A DNA stretch of 64,000 bases from assembly GCF_003149745.1 (NCBI RefSeq), contig NZ_QGEG01000001.1, forward strand, positions 1,302,001-1,366,000. The letters are read 5' to 3'. The notes beneath the pieces are model-generated. The model had not been told where the DNA came from and made no database searches. It saw nothing but the letters and a program-made list of their open reading frames with translations. The translations under genes and the position numbers were made by a program. Source of the stretch: Flagellimonas aquimarina (GTDB lineage: Bacteria > Bacteroidota > Bacteroidia > Flavobacteriales > Flavobacteriaceae). This document shows, piece after piece, positions 1 to 9,201 of the stretch; position 1 is the first letter of the stretch, and each line of letters begins with the position of its first letter.

Positions 1-715
1 GCTCCGCAATATTTCGCAATTGTCTAATGTTTCCGGGCCATCTGTATTTTACAAGTAATTGAATTGCTTGTTCTTCTAACCTAATTGTTGGCATTTTGTA
101 CTTCTGACCAAAATCAGAAGCAAATTTCCTAAAAAGCAAATGAATGTCTTCCCGGCGTTCTCTCAGTGGAGGAATGTTGATTTCTACAGTGCTTAATCTG
201 TAATACAAATCTTCTCTGAACTTTTCTTTTTCAATTGCTTCAAACATGCTGATGTTGGTAGCTGCAACAATCCTGACATCTGTTTTTTGTACTTGTGAAG
301 AGCCAACTTTTAAGAATTCCCCGTTTTCCAAAACTCTAAGTAACCTCACTTGGGTGGTCAATGGTAGTTCTCCTACTTCATCTAAAAAAATAGTACCACC
401 ATCCGCTACCTCAAAATATCCCCTACGGGTTTGCGTAGCACCGGTAAATGCCCCTTTTTCATGCCCAAAAAGTTCACTGTCAATAGTTCCTTCTGGAATA
501 GCACCACAGTTTACGGCAATATATTTGGCATGTTTACGGTGAGAAAGGGAATGTATGATTTTAGGAATAGCCTCTTTGCCTACACCACTTTCTCCGGTTA
601 CCAAAACCGAAATATCTGTAGGCGCTACTTGTATAGCTTTTTCTATTGCACGATTTAGCTTAATATCGTTGCCAATAAGCTCAAAACGTTGTTTTATGGA
701 TTGAACACCTTCCAT
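1..715 (-). CDS. sigma-54-dependent transcriptional regulator, AAA+ domain (incomplete, runs off the left edge)
   Basis: Reading the minus strand from an ATG at 715 gives an uninterrupted frame to base 1, so the C-terminus is outside the window. The visible 238 residues are an NtrC-type AAA+ domain: a Walker A-like GESGVGKE, the GAFTGA loop that contacts sigma-54, a Walker B stretch IFLDEVGE, an AATN sensor segment, and an R-finger region followed by WPGNIRQLRN. There is no receiver or other sensory domain before the ATPase; the protein starts almost directly with it, so activity is probably controlled by expression or a partner. The start lies 3 bp after the miaB stop, so the two are cotranscribed. 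In related Flavobacteria this gene lies between miaB and lptE/secG (recalled synteny, not visible here). The family assignment is firm; target genes cannot be told. Confidence 0.92.
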   Translation of the reverse strand, partial: MEGVQSIKQRFELIGNDIKLNRAIEKAIQVAPTDISVLVTGESGVGKEAIPKIIHSLSHRKHAKYIAVNCGAIPEGTIDSELFGHEKGAFTGATQTRRGYFEVADGGTIFLDEVGELPLTTQVRLLRVLENGEFLKVGSSQVQKTDVRIVAATNISMFEAIEKEKFREDLYYRLSTVEINIPPLRERREDIHLLFRKFASDFGQKYKMPTIRLEEQAIQLLVKYRWPGNIRQLRNIAE

Positions 716-718
716 ACT

Positions 719-2182
719 TTAATTATTCTTTGAATACCCAACAGCTTCACCAATAAGTGTAGCGGAGGTGCATTCATTTATTTTTACGTGAACAAAATCG
801 CCCACTTTATAATTTTCCTTTGGAAAAACCACAACTGTATTTTGCGAATTCCGCCCCATCCAATGGGCATCAGATTTTTTTGAGACCCCTTCGATCAGAA
901 CTTCTTCAGTTTTGCCCATATGCTGTTGGGTTCTAAAGAAGCTGTGTTTTCGTTGAATTTCTATTATTTCCTGTAGACGCCTTTTCTTTGTTTGCTCAGG
1001 AATATCATCGTCTAACTTTCTTGCAGCCATGGTGCCTGGTCTTTCGGAATAAGCGAACATAAACCCGTAATCGTATTTTACATATTCCATTAAGCTTAGA
1101 GTATCTTGATGGTCCTCTTCTGTTTCAGTTGGAAAACCAGCAATCATATCTTGGCTTATTGCACAATCTGGAATAATTTTTCGAATGTTATCAATCAATT
1201 TAAAATATTCTTCTCTTGTGTGCAGGCGGTTCATGGCCTTTAAAATACGATTACTGCCGCTTTGTACAGGTAAATGGATATAATCGCAAATGTTCTCATA
1301 TTTTGCCATGGATTCAATAACATCCAAGGTCATATCCTGTGGATTGGAGGTGGAAAAACGAATCCTCATTTTTGGTTGGGCTCTAGCTACCAGTTCCAAA
1401 AGGTTGGCAAAATTTACTGAGACCGCCTTTTGCATTTCTGAAGCTTTTTCAAAATCTTTTTTCAGCCCTCCCCCATACCAAAGGTAACTGTCCACATTTT
1501 GCCCTAATAGCGTAACTTCTTTGAAGCCTCTTTCCCAGAGATCATTCACTTCTTCTAAAATAGATTTAGGATCACGGCTTCGTTCGCGTCCACGGGTAAA
1601 GGGAACCACACAAAAGGTGCACATATTATCGCAACCACGGGTAATGGAAACAAAAGCGGTAACGCCATTGGAGTTTAAACGAACAGGAGCAACGTCACCA
1701 TAGGTTTCATCTTTTGAAAGAATAACGTTTACGGCGTTTCTTCCCTCATTAATTTCTTGGATGAGGTTGGGCAGATCCTTATAGGCGTCTGGCCCTACTA
1801 CCATGTCTACAATCTTTTCCTCTTCAAGGAATTTACTCTTTAAACGTTCCGCCATGCAGCCAAGCACGCCGACTTTCATTCCGGGGTTTGTCTTTTTTAC
1901 TGCATTGAACTTTTCTAAACGTTTTCTTATGGTCAATTCAGCTTTCTCCCTAATAGAACAGGTGTTAACCAAAACCAAATCTGCTTCCTCTAATTTTTGA
2001 GTGGTATTAAAACCTTCTTTTGCCAAGATTGAGGCAACAATCTCACTATCGGAAAAATTCATCTGGCAACCATAACTTTCTATATAGAGTTTTCTGGTGT
2101 TTTTTTCGTTTTTTTCCAAAGTCAGCGAGTTGCCTTGCTGGCTTTCATCAATAATTTTTTCTATGCCCTCGTTTTTGATCAT
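719..2182 (-). CDS. miaB: tRNA-2-methylthio-N6-dimethylallyladenosine synthase MiaB
   Basis: Radical-SAM methylthiotransferase that adds a methylthio group to i6A37 of tRNAs reading UNN codons. The N-terminal UPF0004 domain has its three cluster cysteines in YGCQMN, NTCSIRE and LGCMAE; the radical-SAM cluster motif is [10 protein letters not shown]; a TRAM RNA-binding domain closes the protein (VLIEGVSKK onward). About 487 residues is normal for Bacteroidetes MiaB. The frame is open to a TTG at 2203, but a perfect -7 box on the minus strand (2201-2208) overlaps that codon, so I chose the ATG at 2182, about 14 nt after the expected transcription start. It leads a cotranscribed pair with the sigma-54 regulator, 3 bp apart, and is divergent from the LVIVD lipoprotein. 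Confidence 0.95.
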   Translation of the reverse strand: MIKNEGIEKIIDESQQGNSLTLEKNEKNTRKLYIESYGCQMNFSDSEIVASILAKEGFNTTQKLEEADLVLVNTCSIREKAELTIRKRLEKFNAVKKTNPGMKVGVLGCMAERLKSKFLEEEKIVDMVVGPDAYKDLPNLIQEINEGRNAVNVILSKDETYGDVAPVRLNSNGVTAFVSITRGCDNMCTFCVVPFTRGRERSRDPKSILEEVNDLWERGFKEVTLLGQNVDSYLWYGGGLKKDFEKASEMQKAVSVNFANLLELVARAQPKMRIRFSTSNPQDMTLDVIESMAKYENICDYIHLPVQSGSNRILKAMNRLHTREEYFKLIDNIRKIIPDCAISQDMIAGFPTETEEDHQDTLSLMEYVKYDYGFMFAYSERPGTMAARKLDDDIPEQTKKRRLQEIIEIQRKHSFFRTQQHMGKTEEVLIEGVSKKSDAHWMGRNSQNTVVVFPKENYKVGDFVHVKINECTSATLIGEAVGYSKNN

Positions 2183-2200
2183 TTCTGTTAGAATGGGCTG

Positions 2201-2208
2201 CAAAGATA
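2201..2208 (-). promoter_or_regulatory. -7 box of the miaB promoter (TATCTTTG)
   Basis: Minus-strand TATCTTTG matches the Bacteroidetes primary-sigma -7 consensus TAnnTTTG at all six fixed positions. An ATTG lies 21 bp further upstream as a weak -33 element. It sets the miaB start: transcription would begin near 2196, before the ATG at 2182 but after the upstream TTG. Confidence 0.55.
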
Positions 2209-2323
2209 ATGCTTATTCCATTTTAGTGACAATTTGGCAGTTAAATTTTATGCAAAAGAAAACGCAACTTTGTTTAAGACTTTCTATCTATTAGATGTTA
2301 TTTCACCAAAAAACTTAAACAAT

Positions 2324-3577
2324 ATGAAAAAGGAAGTTCTTTTAATTTTATCATTGATCGCAATGGTATTTGTATCATGTGATAGCAATGATGACAATGA
2401 CGGTTATGGCGATTATTTGGTGGCCAGGCCATTGGTCATCAGCAAAGCTGAATTTGCCAATAGTGTTGATATTATCGCACCTCGCCCAATAGATGAATCT
2501 GGTAAAATTTATACTTATCAAGATTACATTTTTATCAATGACAAGTACAAAGGGGTACATGTTATTGATAACAGCAATCCCCTACAACCAAGAAAAGTTT
2601 CATTCATTAAAATACCTGGGAACGTTGATATTTCTGTAAAAGATGATTTTTTGTTTGCTGATAGTATGATGGATTTGGTGGTCTTGGATATATCTAATAT
2701 TGATGCAATACAGCAGGTTAATAGATTGGAAAGTGTACTCTACAACAATATTTTCTTTCCATTTGAAGCTGACATTGTTGAGTACGAAGATTATGACTAC
2801 GAAACAGAAATGTTGGTTGGTTGGGAGACCGTTACAGAGCGTAGATTGACAGAAGAGGTTGAACAAAATGCAGGGAGAGGCATCTTTTTTGAAGATATGG
2901 CATTGAACGAAGCTACAGATGGAGGTACTGGAGAAGGTGGTTCCCTTGCCAGGTTTAAAATTGTGGATGAGTATTTGTATGCTGTAGATAGCCACAACAT
3001 AAATGTGTTCAATATTTCTGATTTGGAGAACCCGGAGGATTTGGAAGACGTATATGCTGGATTTGATATTGAAACAATCTTTAATCGCGGAAACCATTTG
3101 TTTTTAGGGAGCATGAGAGGTATGTACATCTATGATATTTCCTCACCGGCAACACCAACTTTTGTTTCGGAATTTCAACATGGTACTGCATGTGACCCCG
3201 TTGTGGTGGATGGGGATTATGCATATGTGACCTTGAGAGGGGGGAATGAATGCGGTGCTTTGGAAAGTGGTTTGTTCATTGTGGATATTTCGAATATCGA
3301 GGACCCAAAGCTAGCTGTGGATTATCCTATGGACGAACCTTACGGTTTGGGTATAAGGGATGAAAAGCTGTTTGTTTGCGATGGAAGCTCGGGCTTAAAA
3401 GTGTATGACAAAACAGATGTTGAGGATATAAAAATGTTAAACCATTTTAAAGATATTGTTACGTTTGATGTTATTCCCCTAGAAAGTCATTTAATAATGG
3501 TTGGTGACGAGATCTTGTACCAATATGAATATTTAGATGATGAAATAAAGCTGATCAGCCAAATAGGACTTAATTAA
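2324..3577 (+). CDS. LVIVD-repeat beta-propeller lipoprotein
   Basis: A 417-residue secreted lipoprotein. The ATG at 2324 gives MKKEVLLILSLI followed by a lipobox ending VFVSC, so C18 or so should be lipidated; the 30 codons upstream lack signal-peptide character and were excluded. After an Asp/Asn-rich spacer come repeated blades of the LVIVD type (VHVIDNSNPLQPRKV, LVVLDISNIDAI, INVFNISDLENPEDL, MYIYDISSPATPTFV, LFIVDISNIEDPKLA), a putative seven-bladed surface beta-propeller common in Bacteroidetes. No catalytic residues are recognisable. The stop is 1 bp before the start of the Kunitz-type gene, so the two are cotranscribed, and a terminator follows. Function unknown; a surface binding or adhesion role is only inference. 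Confidence 0.85.
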   Translation: MKKEVLLILSLIAMVFVSCDSNDDNDGYGDYLVARPLVISKAEFANSVDIIAPRPIDESGKIYTYQDYIFINDKYKGVHVIDNSNPLQPRKVSFIKIPGNVDISVKDDFLFADSMMDLVVLDISNIDAIQQVNRLESVLYNNIFFPFEADIVEYEDYDYETEMLVGWETVTERRLTEEVEQNAGRGIFFEDMALNEATDGGTGEGGSLARFKIVDEYLYAVDSHNINVFNISDLENPEDLEDVYAGFDIETIFNRGNHLFLGSMRGMYIYDISSPATPTFVSEFQHGTACDPVVVDGDYAYVTLRGGNECGALESGLFIVDISNIEDPKLAVDYPMDEPYGLGIRDEKLFVCDGSSGLKVYDKTDVEDIKMLNHFKDIVTFDVIPLESHLIMVGDEILYQYEYLDDEIKLISQIGLN

Positions 3578-3578
3578 T

Positions 3579-3833
3579 ATGTTTGGGACAATATTTAAAA
3601 GTGCTCTTGGTATAGTTTTAATCACAATGCTATTGATTTCCTGTTCGGATGATGATAATGAAATACCGTTGGCCTGTCAGCTAGAACCGGATCCAGGCGA
3701 CTGTCTAGCTGCAATTCCCAGATACTATTTTGACAAAGAGGAGCAAAAATGCAAAGAATTCATATGGGGAGGTTGTAATGGGGTCGTACCTTTTGAAACC
3801 ATGGAAGCCTGCCGGGAGTGTGAAAACAACTGA
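3579..3833 (+). CDS. Kunitz/BPTI-like domain lipoprotein (small)
   Basis: An 84-residue protein with a signal peptide and lipobox (LLISC), an acidic DDDNE spacer, and then a single domain with the six-cysteine layout of a Kunitz/BPTI inhibitor. Gaps between cysteines are 8, 15, 7, 11 and 2 residues, against 8, 15, 7, 12 and 3 in BPTI. The family cores RYYFD and F-x-x-GGC and the following PFET-x-E-x-C are present. The residue after the second cysteine (P1) is Leu, which in the animal family suggests chymotrypsin- or elastase-like targets rather than trypsin. It follows the propeller lipoprotein by 1 bp and is closed by a terminator. Kunitz domains are mainly animal proteins, so this is a notable bacterial case. 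Inhibitory function is inference: the last loop is shorter than usual. Confidence 0.8.
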   Translation: MFGTIFKSALGIVLITMLLISCSDDDNEIPLACQLEPDPGDCLAAIPRYYFDKEEQKCKEFIWGGCNGVVPFETMEACRECENN

Positions 3834-3882
3834 TCTCCGAACTGAATACAATCAATAAAGATTTGTAGAATAACCCAATGAA

Positions 3883-3912
3883 ATATCTCGCTAAAAGCGG
3901 GATATTTTTTTT
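3883..3912 (+). terminator. intrinsic terminator after the Kunitz-type gene
   Basis: A 10-bp stem (ATATCTCGCT / AGCGGGATAT, one G-U pair) with an AAA loop is followed by seven T. It ends the propeller-Kunitz transcript and insulates topA. Confidence 0.85.
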
Positions 3913-3952
3913 ATATAAGTTTTTCAAAAAATTCAAAATCGAAAAATTCATA

Positions 3953-3960
3953 TACTTTTG
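3953..3960 (+). promoter_or_regulatory. -7 box of the topA promoter (TACTTTTG)
   Basis: TACTTTTG matches TAnnTTTG at all six fixed positions, 18 bp before the topA ATG and downstream of the terminator. No clear -33 TTG was seen, so this is a moderate call. Confidence 0.5.
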
Positions 3961-3978
3961 TTACCCAAAACCCATTGC

Positions 3979-6462
3979 ATGCCAAAGAATTTAGTTATTG
4001 TTGAGTCCCCAGCAAAAGCAAAAACCATAGAACGTTTTTTAGGAAAAGATTACCAAGTAGAATCAAGTTTTGGACATATTGCGGATCTTCCATCCAAAGA
4101 ACTTGGTGTAGATGTGGAGAACGATTTTAAGCCAAAATATACAGTAGATAAGGAAAAGAAAGCCTTGGTCAAAAAATTGAAAGATTTGGCCAAAAAAGCA
4201 GATACTATTTGGTTGGCCAGTGATGAAGACCGAGAGGGAGAGGCCATATCTTGGCATTTGGCCGAGGAGTTGGGGTTGGAGAAAAGCAGAACTAAACGTA
4301 TTGTCTTCAATTCAATAACAAAATCCGCAATCCAGAAAGCAATTGAGAACCCAAGGGAAATCAATTACAATTTAGTAAATGCACAACAGGCAAGAAGAGT
4401 TTTAGATAGATTGGTTGGTTATGAGTTGTCGCCTGTGCTCTGGAAAAAAATAAAACCGGGACTATCTGCTGGCAGGGTTCAATCTGTCGCGGTAAGGTTA
4501 ATAGTAGAAAGAGAGAGGGAAATAGAGGTGTTTAAGCCAGAGGCCTCTTTTAGGATAAAAGCAGAGTTTAAAACAATCAATGGGAATGTTTTTTCCGCTA
4601 AACTGAATAAGACTTTTACAACGAAGGAGGCTGCGGAAGCATTTTTAAAACAGAACATTGGTTGTAATTTTTCTGTTGGAAATCTAGATAAAAAACCAGC
4701 AAAAAAATCTCCTGCCGCACCTTTTACCACTTCTACGCTTCAACAAGAAGCTTCAAGAAAATTGTATTTCTCTGTTGGCAGAACCATGCAGGTAGCGCAG
4801 CGTTTGTATGAAGCCGGTCTTATTACCTACATGAGGACGGACAGTGTTAATCTGTCAAACGAAGCATTGAATGCAGCTAAAGATGCAATTATTCAAAACT
4901 ACGGGGAGTCATACAGTAAAGTGAGAAATTTTACTGGAAAATCCAAAGGTGCTCAGGAAGCTCACGAAGCGGTACGCCCAACGGATATGAAATTACAATC
5001 CCCACAAATAGAAAGAGACCAGGCCAAACTCTATGAACTTATATGGAAACGTACTTTGGCTTCGCAGATGAGCGATGCGGAGTTGGAAAGGACCACCGTA
5101 AAAATTAAAGCAAGTTCACATAAAGAAGAGTTCACTGCAAATGGAGAGGTGATCAAGTTTGATGGTTTCCTTAAAGTTTATTTAGAAGGAACAGATGAAG
5201 AAGACAAGACAGAAGAGCAGGAAGGAATGTTGCCGGCCATGAGCGTGGGCGAAGTTTTACAAAATAATTTTATTACTGCAACTGAACGTTTTTCAAGACC
5301 ACCATATCGCTACACAGAAGCTTCATTGGTCAAGAAGTTGGAAGAACTGGGCATAGGGAGACCATCAACGTATGCCCCAACAATTTCAACAATACAAAAC
5401 CGAGGCTATGCGGAAAAGGGAACTGTGGAGGGGAAAGAACGAAATTATGTGCAGTTAGTTTTGGAATCGGATAAGCTTGTGGAAAAGAACTTGTCCGAAA
5501 TGGTCGGTTCTGATAAAGGTAAATTGGTTCCTACAGATATTGGAATGATTGTAAATGACTTCTTGGTCAATCATTTTACAACCATTTTGGATTATAATTT
5601 TACAGCGAAGGTTGAAGAAAATTTTGATGAGATTGCTTCCGGAGATGAAGATTGGCAGAAAATGATGAAGGATTTTTACAAAGATTTTCATCCTAAGGTT
5701 TTAGATGTTGAGGAAAATGCAGAACGTGCAAGCGGTGAACGTGTATTGGGTACAGATCCTAAATCTGGACGGCAGGTGGCAGTCAGATTGGGTCGCTTTG
5801 GACCTATGGTGCAAATAGGAACCGTTGACGAAGAAGAAAAACCACTATTTGCAAGCTTGTTACCAGAGCAGTCTATTACAACAATAACTTTTGAAGAAGC
5901 GATGGAGCTTTTTCAATTGCCAAGAAAGTTGGGGGAATATGCAGGTGAAGCAGTTGAAGCTAGTGTAGGAAGATTTGGCCCTTACGTTAGGTTTGGCAAA
6001 AAATTTATTTCCTTGGCTCCCGGTGAAAGTGCATTTGACGTAGACATGGATCGTGCCATTGAGCTAATAAAGGAAAAAGAAAAAGCGGATGCCCCCATAG
6101 CAAATTACGAAGGAAAAGAAGTTACCAAAGGAAAAGGTAGATTTGGACCATTTATTAAGTGGGATGGCATGTTTATCAATATAAATAAGAAATACGATTT
6201 TGATAATCTTTCCCAAGCTGATATTATTGAGCTTATTGAGGCAAAGAAAATAAAGGAAGCCGAAAAACTGATTCAGGAATGGCCAACAGAGAAAATTCGA
6301 ATTGAAAAGGCAAGATGGGGAAGGCATAATATTATTAAAGGAAGACTTAAGGTTGAGCTGTCCAAAGATGTAGATGCAACCAAAATTTCTTTGGAAGAGG
6401 CGCAAGCACTATTAGAAAAGAAAGCACCTAAGAAAAAAACCAAAGCAAAGGCTAAGAAGTAA
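3979..6462 (+). CDS. topA: DNA topoisomerase I (type IA)
   Basis: Relaxes negatively supercoiled DNA by cutting one strand through a 5'-phosphotyrosine. The protein starts MPKNLVIVESPAKAKT, the TOPRIM nucleotide-binding strand; the acidic TOPRIM residues are in SDEDREGE. The catalytic tyrosine lies in the YMRTDS motif. The tail has repeated short C-terminal modules (GRFGPMVQIG, GRFGPYVRFG, GRFGPFIKWDG) and ends in a Lys-rich stretch. It is 827 residues, usual for Bacteroidetes. A TTG at 3958 extends the frame but overlaps the -7 box, so the ATG at 3979 was chosen. One base separates its stop from the arginase-like gene. This order (topA, arginase-like gene, gldKLMN) recurs in Flavobacteriaceae. 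Confidence 0.97.
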   Translation: MPKNLVIVESPAKAKTIERFLGKDYQVESSFGHIADLPSKELGVDVENDFKPKYTVDKEKKALVKKLKDLAKKADTIWLASDEDREGEAISWHLAEELGLEKSRTKRIVFNSITKSAIQKAIENPREINYNLVNAQQARRVLDRLVGYELSPVLWKKIKPGLSAGRVQSVAVRLIVEREREIEVFKPEASFRIKAEFKTINGNVFSAKLNKTFTTKEAAEAFLKQNIGCNFSVGNLDKKPAKKSPAAPFTTSTLQQEASRKLYFSVGRTMQVAQRLYEAGLITYMRTDSVNLSNEALNAAKDAIIQNYGESYSKVRNFTGKSKGAQEAHEAVRPTDMKLQSPQIERDQAKLYELIWKRTLASQMSDAELERTTVKIKASSHKEEFTANGEVIKFDGFLKVYLEGTDEEDKTEEQEGMLPAMSVGEVLQNNFITATERFSRPPYRYTEASLVKKLEELGIGRPSTYAPTISTIQNRGYAEKGTVEGKERNYVQLVLESDKLVEKNLSEMVGSDKGKLVPTDIGMIVNDFLVNHFTTILDYNFTAKVEENFDEIASGDEDWQKMMKDFYKDFHPKVLDVEENAERASGERVLGTDPKSGRQVAVRLGRFGPMVQIGTVDEEEKPLFASLLPEQSITTITFEEAMELFQLPRKLGEYAGEAVEASVGRFGPYVRFGKKFISLAPGESAFDVDMDRAIELIKEKEKADAPIANYEGKEVTKGKGRFGPFIKWDGMFININKKYDFDNLSQADIIELIEAKKIKEAEKLIQEWPTEKIRIEKARWGRHNIIKGRLKVELSKDVDATKISLEEAQALLEKKAPKKKTKAKAKK

Positions 6463-6463
6463 T

Positions 6464-7621
6464 ATGGCATTCGATTTTTTGGTTCCTATTAAGGATAGGG
6501 TACTAGCATTCTCAGAATTATTGCCTCCGCAGGCATTGGGTAAAAACATCTTTAAACATACCGAGAAAAAAGGACTGCCCGTTTTCGCCAACGCCACGGT
6601 AGCTATTTTTGGCGTCTTGGAATCTAGAAATGGATTCGAAAAGAAACCGGAAAGATTGAATATAGATGAAATACGTATTCAGTTGTACCGCTTAATGTCC
6701 GGTAATTGGAATTCCACAATACTGGATATTGGGGATATTGAAGAAGGGGATACGGTAGAGGACACCTATTTTGTGGTCAAAGAAGTTGTAGCCGGTCTTT
6801 TGGAAGAAAATATTATACCTATTATAATAGGTGCAACACAAGACATTACTTTTCCCACTTACAGAGCCTTTGACAATATTAGGGATATGGTCAATCTGGT
6901 ATCCATAGATAGCCGTTTTGACTTTGGCGAAGATGAAGAGCTTATCTCTTCTCATTCTTACATGAGTAAAATTATTACGGACAAACCCAACAATCTGTTC
7001 AATTTTTCCAATATAGGCTACCAAAGTTATTTTAATGCCCAAGAAGAAATCGATTTAATGGAGCGCCTTTTCTTTGACGCATATCGATTGGGAGATATAG
7101 CGGCTAATATAGAATTGGCAGAACCGGTATTAAGAAGTTCCCATATTGTTAGTTTAGACTTGCGTGCAATTCGTGCCAGCGAAATGGGTTCCTTCAACAA
7201 CTTTTCCCCAAATGGTTTTACCGGCAGGGAGATTTGTGCAATTGCTAGATACGCAGGTATTAGTGATAAAGTATCATTGTTTGGTATTTATGAAGGAGAG
7301 AATTCCTCCCAAGCATTTCAAATGATAGCGCAAATCATCTGGTACTTCATAGAAGGGATTAGTTTTAGAATAAAAGAATTTCCAAGTTCCAAAAGCGAGG
7401 ACTTTACAAAGTTTACTGTCCCTACAGATACAGAAGAATTAGTATTCTACAAAAGCCATATAACAGAACGTTGGTGGGTGGAGGTGCCATCAATTTTACC
7501 TGAACATACTAAAACAAATTCAGTGGCGTTATTACCTTGCACCGAGGAAGACTATCTGGATGCTTGCAACCAGAAGATTCCCGAAAGGTGGTTCAAGGCC
7601 TATAGGAAGGGCTTTAACTAA
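6464..7621 (+). CDS. arginase/formimidoylglutamase-fold protein with degenerate metal site
   Basis: A 385-residue protein of the ureohydrolase (arginase) superfamily, usually auto-annotated as formimidoylglutamase in Flavobacteria. The fold landmarks can be traced, but the manganese ligands are not conserved. The GGxH segment reads GATQD (about 123-127), the DAHxD motif reads DSRFD (149-153) and the SxDxD motif reads SLDLR (230-234). Three of six ligands are therefore replaced, so amidinohydrolase activity is doubtful and the protein may be a pseudoenzyme or use other chemistry. It is translationally tied to topA (1-bp gap) and lies 120 bp before gldK. A role in gliding or secretion is suggested only by position. 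Confidence 0.8.
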   Translation: MAFDFLVPIKDRVLAFSELLPPQALGKNIFKHTEKKGLPVFANATVAIFGVLESRNGFEKKPERLNIDEIRIQLYRLMSGNWNSTILDIGDIEEGDTVEDTYFVVKEVVAGLLEENIIPIIIGATQDITFPTYRAFDNIRDMVNLVSIDSRFDFGEDEELISSHSYMSKIITDKPNNLFNFSNIGYQSYFNAQEEIDLMERLFFDAYRLGDIAANIELAEPVLRSSHIVSLDLRAIRASEMGSFNNFSPNGFTGREICAIARYAGISDKVSLFGIYEGENSSQAFQMIAQIIWYFIEGISFRIKEFPSSKSEDFTKFTVPTDTEELVFYKSHITERWWVEVPSILPEHTKTNSVALLPCTEEDYLDACNQKIPERWFKAYRKGFN

Positions 7622-7741
7622 ACAAATTAAATTTTAAGCATTAATTGTTTTTACACAATAATTTATTCAAAAAACAGTTTTGAGAATAATGAATTTGTGT
7701 TATACAGTTTATAATCTTAAATCGAAAATTTAACCTAAAGT

Positions 7742-9121
7742 ATGAGAAAGCTATTCTTTTCATCTCTAGCACTTGTTTTTTTACTTAGCAGTTGCGGTTC
7801 AAAATCAAAGTCAAAAGGTGAACTAGTTGGAGCCCAAGGAAAAAAGTGGTATCCAGAGAAACCCTACGGAATGGAACTGATTCCCCGCGGCTCCTTTGTA
7901 ATGGGTAAAGCTGAAGAGGATCAGGCGAAAGTATTGAACGCTCCCACAAGAACAGTTACCGTACGTTCTTTCTACATGGATGATACGGAAATCACTAATA
8001 GTGAGTACCGACAGTTTGTGGAGTGGGTAAAAGATTCCATTACAAGAACCAAATTGGCCATTCTTGCCGATGAACTGGGTATTAGCCCAGAAGATGAAGG
8101 TATTGGAGAGTATGCTTTTAAAGATACTGACACGACCAAAATCTCAGTTTATGACAAATATATGCTAGATAACTATGCTGGTTTAGGTGAAACCGGTTAT
8201 GAGGGAAGAGCATTGAATACCGATGTTGATTTGGTATGGGATACATCAGAATACCCAGATGAATACTATGCTGAGGTCATGGATTCATTGTACATTCCAG
8301 AAGAGGAAAGTTACAATGGATTAAGAACCATCGATGTTACTCAGTTAAAATACAAGTACAATTGGATGGATATTGAATCTGCTGCCCGTGCAAAAACAGG
8401 TAGAAGAAAAGATTTCATCAAGAAAGAGGAATTGGAAATCTATCCAGATACTACTGTTTGGATCCGAGATTTTGAATACTCCTATAACGAACCTATGCAC
8501 AATGACTATTTTTGGCATGATGCCTATAGCGATTATCCTGTTGTTGGGGTAAACTGGCAACAAGCAAAGGCATTTTGTTCTTGGAGGACCAAGTTTAAAA
8601 ATGATGACCAAAAAAGTAGAGGAAAGCAGTTTGTTAACCAATTTAGATTACCTACCGAGGCAGAATGGGAATATGCAGCTAGAGGAGGTATTGAAGGAGG
8701 TACATACCCTTGGGGAGGACCTTATGTAATTAGTGATACAGGTTGTTTTATGGCTAATTTTAAGCCTCAACGTGGAGATTATGCCGCAGATGCCGCATTG
8801 TACACCGTAGAAGCAAAATCTTACGAGCCAAACGAGTATAATCTATACAATATGGCGGGTAATGTATCTGAATGGACAAGTTCCAGTTTTGATCAAGGCG
8901 CCTATGAATATCTGTCTACCATGAATCCAAATATTGGATCAGGGCAGAATAAGAGAAAGGTGATTAGAGGTGGATCTTGGAAAGATGTTGCTTACTTCTT
9001 GCAAGTAAGTACCAGAGATTATGAATATCAGGATTCCGCGAGAAGCTACATTGGTTTCCGTACCGTTCAAGATTATATGGGCGAAGAGGATTCTACAAAA
9101 GGACAAGGACTTCCAAACTAA
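7742..9121 (+). CDS. gldK: gliding motility / type IX secretion lipoprotein GldK
   Basis: First gene of the gldKLMN operon. A signal peptide ends in the lipobox LLSSCGS, so it is an outer-membrane lipoprotein facing the periplasm; the rest is a formylglycine-generating-enzyme-like (SUMF1) domain, seen in GMELIPRGSFVMGK, LPTEAEWEYAARGG, NMAGNVSEWT and KVIRGGSW near the C-terminus. GldK and GldN form the ring under the outer membrane that links the GldLM motor to the translocon in the type IX system (family knowledge). It is 459 residues, normal length. The 80-bp gap to gldL and 63-bp gap to gldM contain no terminator, so the four genes probably form one transcript. Confidence 0.96.
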   Translation: MRKLFFSSLALVFLLSSCGSKSKSKGELVGAQGKKWYPEKPYGMELIPRGSFVMGKAEEDQAKVLNAPTRTVTVRSFYMDDTEITNSEYRQFVEWVKDSITRTKLAILADELGISPEDEGIGEYAFKDTDTTKISVYDKYMLDNYAGLGETGYEGRALNTDVDLVWDTSEYPDEYYAEVMDSLYIPEEESYNGLRTIDVTQLKYKYNWMDIESAARAKTGRRKDFIKKEELEIYPDTTVWIRDFEYSYNEPMHNDYFWHDAYSDYPVVGVNWQQAKAFCSWRTKFKNDDQKSRGKQFVNQFRLPTEAEWEYAARGGIEGGTYPWGGPYVISDTGCFMANFKPQRGDYAADAALYTVEAKSYEPNEYNLYNMAGNVSEWTSSSFDQGAYEYLSTMNPNIGSGQNKRKVIRGGSWKDVAYFLQVSTRDYEYQDSARSYIGFRTVQDYMGEEDSTKGQGLPN

Positions 9122-9201
9122 TTACAATAAATTAAACGAGAGAACATTATATAAACCAGTAACCAAATACTTATTTATATAACTTAATTAAAACTAGAAT
9201 T

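Noticed and set aside
2600..3097. Long antisense frame opposite the propeller gene
   Set aside because: Shadow frame; the plus-strand protein has a lipobox and repeats, and the antisense product has none.
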